Assembly (NCBI GenBank): GCA_963808455.1
Contig: CAWEHT010000173.1
Location: 1 to 14,560, forward strand
Length of the DNA stretch: 14,560 bases
Direction of reading: 5' to 3'
Source: CAWEHT01 sp963808455
GTDB lineage: Bacteria; Chloroflexota; Anaerolineae; CG2-30-64-16
A program made the position numbers and the translations under genes. Below the pieces are notes generated by a model. It searched no databases. It was not told the origin of the DNA and was given only the letters and a program-made list of their open reading frames with translations. Of this stretch, positions 1 through 6,250 are shown in pieces; position 1 is the first letter of the stretch; every line of letters begins with the position of its first letter.

Positions 1-19
1 TCATCCAAAAAGTGCACCA

Positions 20-1012
20 CCCCCTGGTCCGCTGCGCCGGCCGTGAATATACCCCCATCGGGCGGCGCAAATCGCCATGCTGGTCGGCGGCGGCCGCCTG
101 CAGTGGACGCCCGACGTGGCCCAGGCCATGTACTGGCCCCTCAACAGCCGCATCGAGCTGGTCTGGAACCTGGATGACTCGGGCCCCGCCTTCGCCACCG
201 ACGCCGGCGAGTGGGACCGCCCGGCCAGAGCTGACCTGGTCGAGGCCGGGGCTCCCCGCCTGGGTCAAGGCCCTCGAGGCCCACGTCAAGACAAGCGGCA
301 ACCTCTACGGCCTGGCCGAGCAGCCCAAGGCGGTGGGCCAGGCGCCGCTGCTGTACATCGCCGACGACACCACGCGCGCCTTCGCCCCCGAGATCGCCCA
401 GGCCATGCAGCTGCTGCTGGCCGGCGAAGGCTGCGAGTTCACGACCCTGGCGCAAGGGACGGACGGCTGGGCGCTCTACGACCTGGGGCTGTGGGACCTG
501 GCCCGCGCCAAGGCCACCGAGATGGCCGGCTGGATCCGCGCCAGCGGGGCCAAGACGGTGGTGGCCAACTGCCCGGCCCTGGTCTATGCGCTGCGCGAGT
601 GGTACCCCACCCTGGGCCTGGCCCTGGACGCCGAGATCCTGCACCACAGCGAGTTCCTGCTCAAGCTGGGGGTGCGGGGCAGGTTTGCCGGGCGCGTGAC
701 CTTCCACGACCCCTCCTACCTGAGCCGCTATCTGCACCAGGTGGAGGCGCCACGGGCCCTGCTGCGGCGGGTCGCCGGGCTAGAACTGGCCGAGTGCTAC
801 TTCCAGGGGGAGAAGGCCAACCCGTCGGGGCCGCTGGCGGCCTTCTTCAACGAGGAGTACGCCGAGCTGATCGCCGCCCGGCGGGCGGATGAGCTGGCCC
901 TGGCGGCCAAGATCGTGGTGACGGCGGCGCCGCCTCCAAGCACAACCTGGCCAAGGTCGCCAGGGCCAGGGGGCTGCAGGTGCTGGATATCGCCGAGGTG
1001 CTGGCCTGCTGA
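20..1012 (+). pseudogene. Broken extra copy of the CCG-type Fe-S protein homologue
   Basis: This is the left-arm counterpart of the gene at 3610-4676. The window opens inside it, at about codon 24. At least three small deletions relative to the right arm break the frame: a lost C in the run near 51-56, two lost bases near 250, and a lost G near 932. Protein identity resumes in another frame after each. Many differences are substitutions rather than indels, for example EQPKAV versus EQFKAV, LARAKATEMAGW versus LARQKATEFAEW, and LKLGVRGRF versus LQLGVRGKF. The copy is therefore diverged as well as damaged. It keeps the same unusual residues TDG, HDPS and TAAP in place of cluster cysteines. The indels may be sequencing errors, in which case this is an intact diverged paralogue or strain variant. 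Confidence 0.8.
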
Positions 1013-1070
1013 GGGCGGTGGGGGCAGGGCCGATCCGGGTGGGTCACCGGGTTTGACCCTGGCATGTGGA

Positions 1071-1106
1071 GGCCCTGCCCGCGGTTGGTAACCGCGGGCC
1101 AGGGCC
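1071..1106 (+). terminator. Strong hairpin after the left-arm Fe-S protein copy
   Basis: Two stacked stems form: GGCCCTG (1071-1077) with CAGGGCC (1100-1106), and CCCGCGGTT (1078-1086) with AACCGCGGG (1090-1098). The loop is GGT and there is one bulged C. It lies about 60 nt after the stop codon. No T-run follows, so it may be a transcript-end or stabilising hairpin rather than a canonical intrinsic terminator. Confidence 0.45.
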
Positions 1107-1183
1107 AAGCCATGTTGCAGCCGGCCCCCAGCGTGACAACTGCAATGGGGGCAGTGCACGCTGTTGGGAGAAGCTGCCCTCAG

Positions 1184-1252
1184 AGGATTGACAGGATATG
1201 CTCCTTGGTCCGGTCCTGTCCATCCCGTTGAATCCTGTCCATCCTGTTGGAA
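1184..1252 (+). repeat. Short tandem repeat of the TCCTGTCCATCC type (left arm)
   Basis: Two 19-nt units start at 1214 (TCCTGTCCATCCCGTTGAA) and 1233 (TCCTGTCCATCCTGTTGGA). A related element, AGGATTGACAGGAT, lies in opposite orientation near 1185-1198. Repeats of this wording are scattered between genes in many environmental bacteria. The region 1013-1478 contains no convincing gene; besides this repeat and the upstream hairpin I see only the sdhB ribosome-binding site. Confidence 0.7.
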
Positions 1253-1478
1253 TCGGCGCCCAAGGACGCGCCACCTGGGCCGGGTGGACGCAACTCGGGC
1301 TGCTGGCCTGGCGTACTGCCGCAACATGATTTCGCCCTGACCGCGGCCAGGGCACGATGACGAGGATCTTTGGCTGCCGCGGGGGCGCAGGGTCCCTCTT
1401 GAACGGCTCGGCGTTCCCTGTGCCTCGCCGGCCGCCCTGAGGCGGCAGCCTCGACAATCTATCTGGAGGACATCGCCG

Positions 1479-2229
1479 ATGGACTGGCAGGTCAGTTTTC
1501 GGGTCTTCCGCTACAAGCAGGACGGCTTGCCGGCGCGCTACGATACGTTCAGCCTCAAGGTGCGGAGGGACGAATACGTCCTCGACGCCGTCGAGCGTAT
1601 CTGGGCCGAACATGACCGCTCGCTGGTCTTCCGCCATGCCTGCCACCACGCCGCTTGCGGCGCCTGCGGATGCGGGTCAACGGCCGCGAGCGGCTGGCCT
1701 GCATCACCCGCATCGATGCCGTGGCCCAGGATGGCGGCACGGTCACCCTCGATCCACTGGCAACTTTACCGTGCTCAGCGACCTGCTCTTCGACGTCGCC
1801 CCCTTCTACGCCAAGCTGGAGCAGGCCCGGTTCGTCATCGTGCGGCAGGCCGAACCCCTATTCGACCTCGCCACGGGCCTGCCGGCCCCGGACGCCATCC
1901 CCGCCCTGCGTTTCGAGAATTGCCTCGAGTGCGGCCTGTGCGTGTCGGCCTGTCCTGTCCCCGGCAGCGACCCGGGCTATCTCGGGCTGCCGTCCTGGCG
2001 GCCATCCAAGGATGATTGCAGCTGCGTTGCGACGTCCCGGCGGCCCCTCTGCTGGCCCTCGCAGACGGTGAGCAGGGGCTCTGGCGCTGCCACACCGCTT
2101 TCGAGTGCACGGAAGTGTCCCTCGGATGCCGAGCCGGGCACCCTGATGATGGCCTTGCGCCGCCGCAGCCTGGCGCGGCAGATCGCCCGGTTTTTCGGCC
2201 AAAGGAGCGCCTACGATGAGACCCGATGA
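1479..2229 (+). pseudogene. Broken extra copy of sdhB (iron-sulfur subunit)
   Basis: The start ATG is preceded by TGGAGGA at a suitable distance, and the first 64 residues are identical to the right-arm gene at 2383-3142. The frame is then lost by deletions relative to the right arm: one base at 1669 (after the HACHHAACGACG cluster motif), one near 1761, two between about 1987 and 2010, and two near 2118. Fragments in other frames keep the second cluster motif (CLECGLCVSACP) and the C-terminus ending in YDETR. As written it cannot encode the protein. All differences are small indels plus a few substitutions, so sequencing error is as likely as true decay. Confidence 0.8.
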
Positions 2230-2275
2230 CGCGCCTCACCCGGGCGCGGGGCCTGCTCAACTGGTTCGATGCCCG
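2216..2275 (+). pseudogene. Left-arm fragment of sdhC
   Basis: This is the plus-strand copy of the first codons of sdhC, overlapping the end of the sdhB copy as in the right arm. About 16 nt present in the right arm (codons around VPGRPYDA) are missing or altered here, and the copy ends at the fold-back point. It has no coding capacity of its own. Confidence 0.75.
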
Positions 2276-2396
2276 TCACGCGGTTGAGGGCGAAGGCCCA
2301 CATGCCCAGGCCGCGCCCGCGGGCATCGAACCAGTTGAGCAGGCCCCGCGCCCGGGGTGCGTCGTAGGGCCGGCCAGGCACGTCATCGGGTCTCAT
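2267..2396 (-). CDS. sdhC: Succinate dehydrogenase cytochrome b subunit, N-terminal fragment
   Basis: The ATG overlaps the 3' end of sdhB by 14 nt, with sdhB ending in a TGA inside the sdhC start, a typical translational-coupling arrangement. About 43 residues can be read. The hydrophilic start MRPDDVPGRPYDAPRARG is followed by LLNWFDARGRGLGMWAFALN and RVTG. The stretch from the GMWAFALNR motif is what precedes the first transmembrane helix in membrane-anchor subunits of succinate:quinone oxidoreductase, where heme b and quinone are bound. The rest of the gene, and any sdhA beyond it, is cut off by the inversion centre. The family call rests on this short motif plus its position directly after sdhB. 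Confidence 0.65.
2276..2319. other. 44-nt spacer between the inverted arms, inside sdhC
   Basis: On the minus strand the spacer continues sdhC in frame (residues LGMWAFALNRVT, typical of cytochrome b subunits of succinate dehydrogenase). The reading then turns back into the complement of the same gene. The turning point CGGGCATCG is also the complement of CGATGCCCG at 2267-2275. Because this family usually reads N-R-L/V-T-G-I-G here, the original gene could itself contain CGGGCATCG, giving a 9-bp microhomology at the fold-back point. Confidence 0.8.
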
Positions 2397-3142
2397 CGTA
2401 GGCGCTCCTTTGGCCGAAAAACCGGGCGATCTGCCGCGCCAGGCTGCGGCGGCGCAAGGCCATCATCAGGGTGCCCGGCTCGGCATCCGAGGGGCACACT
2501 TCCGTGCACTCGAAAGCGGTGTGGCAGCGCCAGAGCCCCTGCTCGCCGTCTGCGAGGGCCAGCAGAGGGGCCGCCGGGACGTCGCGAACGCGGCTCGGCA
2601 ATCATCCTTTGGATGGCCGCCAGGACGGCAGGCCCGAGATAGCCCGGGTCGCTGCCGGGGACAGGACAGGCCGACACGCACAGGCCGCACTCGAGGCAAT
2701 TCTCGAAACGCAGGGCGGGGACGGCGTCCGGGGCCGGCAGGCCCGTGGCGAGGTCGATCAGGGGTTCGGCCTGCCGCACGATGACGAACCGGGCCTGCTC
2801 CAGCTTGGCGTAGAAGGGGGCGACGTAGACGAGCAGGTCGCTGAGCACGGTAAAGTTGCGCAGTGGATCGAGGGTGACCGTGCCGCCATCCTGGGCCACG
2901 GCATCGATGCGGGTGATGCAGGCCAGCCGCTCGCGGCCGTTGACCCGCATGCCGCAGGCGCCGCAAGCGGCGTGGTGGCAGGCATGGCGGAAGACCAGCG
3001 AGCGGTCATGTTCGGCCCAGATACGCTCGACGGCGTCGAGGACGTATTCGTCCCTCCGCACCTTGAGGCTGAACGTATCGTAGCGCGCCGGCAAGCCGTC
3101 CTGCTTGTAGCGGAAGACCCGAAAACTGACCTGCCAGTCCAT
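2383..3142 (-). CDS. sdhB: Succinate dehydrogenase/fumarate reductase iron-sulfur subunit (one frameshift)
   Basis: This subunit carries electrons from a flavoprotein to the quinone site of a membrane anchor. The start ATG (MDWQVSFRVF) has TGGAGGA upstream. The N-terminal plant-type [2Fe-2S] domain has C55, C60, C63 and C75. The helical domain has C149, C152, C155 and C159 (CLECGLCVSACP). After correcting one frameshift near 2590, C207, C213 and C217 follow (CHTAFECTEVCP). This is the full ligand set for the 2Fe, 4Fe and 3Fe clusters. The reconstructed length is about 252 residues, normal for SdhB. It overlaps sdhC. The upstream neighbours are a cluster-less Fe-S homologue and an FAD oxidase rather than sdhA. 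It may serve ordinary succinate oxidation, or it may be the electron conduit of the upstream oxidase. Confidence 0.85.
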
Positions 3143-3370
3143 CGGCGATGTCCTCCAGATAGATTGTCGAGGCTGCCGCCTCAGGGCGGCCGGCGAGGCA
3201 CAGGGAACGCCGAGCCGTTCAAGAGGGACCCTGCGCCCCCGCGGCAGCCGAAGAATCCTTGTCATCGTGCCCTGGCCGCGGTCAGGGCGAAATCATGTTG
3301 CGGCAGTACGCCAGGCCAGCAGCCCGAGTTGCGTCCACCCGGCCCAGGTGGCGCGTCCTTGGGCGCCGAT

Positions 3371-3440
3371 TCCAACAGGATGGACAGGATTCAACGGGAT
3401 GGACAGGACCGGACCAAGGAGCATATCCTGTCAATCCTCT
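3371..3440 (-). repeat. Short tandem repeat of the GGATGGACAGGA type (right arm)
   Basis: This is the mirror copy of the repeat at 1184-1252. Two 19-nt units (3371-3389 and 3390-3408) share ATGGACAGGA, and an inverted ATCCTGTCAATCCTC element lies at 3425-3439. It sits in the 467-nt stretch between the Fe-S-protein gene and sdhB. That stretch shows no gene of its own: only this repeat, the hairpin at 3516-3551 and the sdhB ribosome-binding site. Confidence 0.7.
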
Positions 3441-3515
3441 GAGGGCAGCTTCTCCCAACAGCGTGCACTGCCCCCATTGCAGTTGTCACGCTGGGGGCCG
3501 GCTGCAACATGGCTT

Positions 3516-3551
3516 GGCCCTGGCCCGCGGTTACCAACCGTGGGCAGGGCC
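3516..3551 (-). terminator. Hairpin after the Fe-S protein homologue (right arm)
   Basis: Stem GGCCCTG/CAGGGCC continues into CCCGCGGTT/AACCGTGGG, with one G:T-type change relative to the left arm and an ACC loop. It starts about 60 nt after the stop of the gene at 3610-4676. No T-run follows on the minus strand. It may separate transcription of the oxidase genes from sdhBC, or protect the transcript end. Confidence 0.45.
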
Positions 3552-3609
3552 TCCACATGCCAGGGTCAAACCCGGTGACCCACCCGGATCGGCCCTGTCC
3601 CGGGCGCCT

Positions 3610-4676
3610 TCAGCAGGCCAGCACCTCGGCGATATCCAGCACCTGCAGCCCCCTGGCCCTGGCGACCCTGGCCAGGTTGCGTTTGGAGGCCGGCGCCGCC
3701 GTCACCACGATCTTGGCCGCCAGGGCCAGCTCATCCGCCCGCCGGGCTGCGATCAGCCCGGCGTACTCCTCGTTGAAGAAGGCCGCCAGCGGCCCCGTCG
3801 GGTTGGCCTTTTCGCCCTGGAAGTAGCATTCGGCCAGCTCCAGCCCGGCAACCCGTCCCATCAGGGCCCGCGGCGCCTGCACCTGGTGCAGATAGCGGCT
3901 CAGGTAGGAGGGGTCGTGGAAGGTCACGCGCCCGGCAAACTTGCCCCGCACCCCCAGTTGCAGCAGGAACTCGCTGTGGTGCAGGATCTCGGCGTCCAGG
4001 GCCAGGCCCAGGGTGGGGTACCACTCGCGAGCGCATAGACCAGGGCCGGGCAGTTGGCCACCACCGTCTTGGCCCCGCTGGCCCGGATCCACTCCGCAAA
4101 CTCCGTCGCCTTCTGCCGCGCCAGGTCCCACAGGCCGAGGTCGTACAGGGCCCAGCCGTCGGTGCCCTGGGCCAGGGTCGTGAACTGGCAGCCCGCGCCG
4201 TGCAGCAGCATCTGCATGGCCTGGGCGATCTCGGGGGCGTGGGCGCGCGTGGTGTCGTCGGCGATGTACAGCAGCGGGGCCTGCCCCACGGCTTTGAACT
4301 GCTCGGCCAGCCCGTAGAGGTTGCCGCTGGCGGTGACGTGGGCCTCGATGGCCTTGACCCAGGCCGGGGCAGCCCCGGCCTCGACCAGGTCGGCGCGGGC
4401 CGGGCGGTCCCACTCGCCGGCGTCGGTGGCGAAGGCCGGGCCGGAGTCATCCAGGTTCCAGACCAGCTCGATGCGGCTGTTGAGCGGCCAGTACATGGCC
4501 TGCACCACGTCGGGCGTCCAGTGCAGGCGGCCGCCGCCGACCAGCATGGCGATTTGCGCCGCCCGATGGGGGGTATATTCACGGCCGGCGCAGCGGACCA
4601 GGGGGTCATAGCTGCGATAGTAGACGTGATCGATGGCCGTGTTCTCCAATATCTCACGCATGGCAGAGAGTCGCAT
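3610..4676 (-). CDS. CCG-domain (HdrD/GlcF-like) protein lacking cluster cysteines
   Basis: The 355-residue protein (after correcting one missing base near 4030) has the fold signature of the CCG-domain partner of FAD dehydrogenases such as GlcF, GlpC and HdrD. A domain at about 135-245 has PEIAQAM, ALYDLG, NCPAL and HHSEFL; a second at about 248-345 has HDPSYLSRY, APRAL and VVTAAPASKRNL. Almost all expected cluster ligands are missing: CCG is replaced by TDG (172-174), HDPC by HDPS (257), TxCPxC by TAAPAS, and the second CCG region by ANPTG. Only C209 stays at a usual ligand position. No N-terminal ferredoxin domain is present. The start has AAGGAGGA upstream and lies 20 nt after the FAD oxidase gene, so the two are co-translated partners. 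It probably has a structural rather than electron-carrying role, but this is inference. Confidence 0.72.
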
Positions 4677-4696
4677 ATGGGGGAATCCTCCTTGCT

Positions 4697-6158
4697 CTAC
4701 AGCCCCAGCTTGCCGGGGTTCATGATGCCGAGCGGGTCCAGGGCGGCCTTGATCCTCTGCACCACCGGCCAGGCGGTGGGCTGATCCAGGTGGAATCCAG
4801 GGGCCCTTGTTGACGCCGATGCCGTGATGGTGGCCGATGGAGGAGTCGACGGAGAGCACGGCCTTCATGGCGGCGTCCATGACGCGCCAGTAGAGGCTCT
4901 CGATCTCCTTTTCGTCGGCGGCGAAGGCGCTCCAGATGATGTAGAGGTTGCCGCCGGTGGGGTAGAAGTGCGAGCCGTGGCCGAAGACCTCGTGGGCGCC
5001 CTGGGCGTGGATGGCGGCCAGCATGGCATCGTGCATGGCGGTGAGGTTCTTGTAGGTGGCGGAGCACTCGATGGCATCGCCAATGCCGTTGGGCAGCATG
5101 TAGGCTTTCTTGAGATAGGTGGTGTCGAAGCGTTTGCCCCACCAGCGTTCGCCGAGGCCGGGGCGTTCCACGCCGCCGTTGGCCCGGCAGCACTCGTGGA
5201 CGATCTTGACCTGCAGGTCGGTGAGGTCGGCGCGGCCCTCGCAGGCGAAGTAGAGCGGGTGCTCCTTGCCGGCGGCGTCGGTATAGCCCAGGTCCTTCAA
5301 AGCACCCGCGCCTTCGATTTCATCGTAGAGGCGGGCCAGGGCGGGATAGACGCCTTCGGCGGAGAGGTCGCGGCAGGCATGCACGCCGGCCTCGAAGGAG
5401 GGCATGCCGTAGCTGACCCAGGTGCGCTGGGCGGGTTGGGGCCAGACGCGCAAGGTGGCCTGGGTGATGATGCCGAGGGTGCCTTCGGAGCCGATGAAGA
5501 GCTGGTCCAGGTCGGGGCCGCAGGAGGCGCGGGGCACGTTCTTGGTGCGCATGACGGAGCCGTCGGCCAGGACCACTTCGAGGGACTGGACGATATCCTC
5601 GATTTTGCCGTACTGGCCGGAGAAGGTGCCGACGCCGCGGGGGGCGATCCAGCCGCCGACGGTGGAGCAGCGGATGGACTGGGGGTAGTGGCCGCCGATG
5701 AAGCCGCGCATGTTGAGCTGGTCCTCGTAATCCTGGCCCAGCATGCCGGCCTCGACGGAGGCGGTCATGGAGTAGGCATCCAGGTCGAGGAAGCGGTTCA
5801 TGCGCTTCATGTCGACGACGATGCCGCCGCAGACGGGCAGGATGCCGCCGATGGTGCCGGAGGTGCCGCCGGCGGGCACCACGGGGATGCGGTTGTAGTG
5901 GGCGATCTTGACGATCTCCTGCACGTCGCGGGTCGAGCCGGGGAAGACGACCAGGTGGGGCAGGTAGGGCAGGTCGTCGCGGCGCACCCACTTGAAAGCG
6001 GGCGGCATGATGTCGTGCGAGTAGCAGATCAGGTCGGCGATGGAGGTGGCGACATTGTTCTTGCCAACGACGGCCTCCAGCTGGGTCAACAGGATGGGGT
6101 CAACCTGTATCGCCTCGCCGCGCGCCAGCGCGGCATCCAGAGAAAGTGCTGTGGTCAT
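4697..6158 (-). CDS. FAD-linked oxidase, alkyl-DHAP-synthase-like (one frameshift)
   Basis: This is a VAO/PCMH-fold flavoprotein of about 486 residues. The FAD-binding domain shows PAGGTSGTIGGILP (95-108), STVGGW (165-170), YGKIEDIV (183-190) and GSEGTLGIIT (223-232). The C-terminal cap carries HHHGIG (443-448), the histidine triplet characteristic of alkyldihydroxyacetonephosphate synthase; GlcD-type oxidases usually have EHGIG. One extra base at 4789-4790 shifts the frame. The corrected end reads IPLDQPTAW then LDPLGIMNPGKLGL, a normal family C-terminus. The start is supported by GAGGAG 7 nt upstream. The gene lies between the AraM-type dehydrogenase and the CCG-type protein, suggesting oxidation of a phosphorylated polyol or hydroxy acid; an ether-lipid role is the alternative. 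Confidence 0.85.
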
Positions 6159-6192
6159 TCTAGGTCTCCTCAGAGGATGGTATCGCGCGGAT

Positions 6193-6241
6193 CCCCGGCG
6201 TCCGGACGGTGAAGGGTCTGGAGACCGTCCAGGCGCCGGGG
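6193..6241 (-). other. Strong intercistronic hairpin
   Basis: CCCCGGCG (6193-6200) pairs with CGCCGGGG (6234-6241), and further in GGACGGT (6204-6210) pairs with ACCGTCC (6224-6230), around a 13-nt loop. It fills most of the gap between the AraM-type gene and the FAD oxidase gene. No T-run follows on the minus strand, so it looks like an RNA stability or processing element, or a partial terminator, that sets the relative expression of the two genes. Confidence 0.6.
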
Positions 6242-6250
6242 CAAGATGTC

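Larger units (their letters stand above)
20..2275 (+). repeat. Left arm of a 2.3-kb imperfect inverted repeat
   Basis: This segment matches the reverse complement of 2320-4605 almost end to end. Position 24 pairs with 4601 and position 2275 with 2320, so the left arm is about 30 nt shorter overall through small deletions. It carries plus-strand copies of the Fe-S-protein homologue, the following noncoding region, sdhB and the start of sdhC. Noncoding 1030-1478 is nearly identical to its partner, whereas about 280-560 differs at many, often synonymous, positions. The first 19 bases of the window do not match the partner strand. The arm could be a real inverted duplication, a join of two related strains, or a chimeric assembly. 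Confidence 0.93.
2320..4605 (-). repeat. Right arm of the 2.3-kb inverted repeat
   Basis: This is the better preserved arm. Its genes run on the minus strand in line with the upstream FAD oxidase and kinase genes, so it looks like the native locus and the left arm like the extra copy. It has only two apparent frameshifts, near 2590 and 4030. Homology to the left arm stops abruptly at 4605, inside the Fe-S-protein gene, where the partner reaches position 20 near the window edge. Confidence 0.93.

Noticed and set aside
12..1091. Left-arm 359-residue ORF as an intact gene
   Set aside because: Only the middle part matches the right-arm protein; the first 80 and last 45 residues are out of frame.
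3924..6158. Single 744-residue FAD oxidase-Fe-S protein fusion
   Set aside because: The fusion arises only through an extra base at 4789-4790. The linker is out-of-frame sequence, while the other frame gives a normal oxidase C-terminus (LDPLGIMNPGKLGL), a stop, a ribosome-binding site and the next start.
4824..6212. 462-codon open frame on the plus strand opposite the FAD oxidase
   Set aside because: It is a GC-rich antisense shadow: low-complexity Gly/Ala/Val/Asp composition, no motifs, and the opposite strand encodes a clear enzyme.
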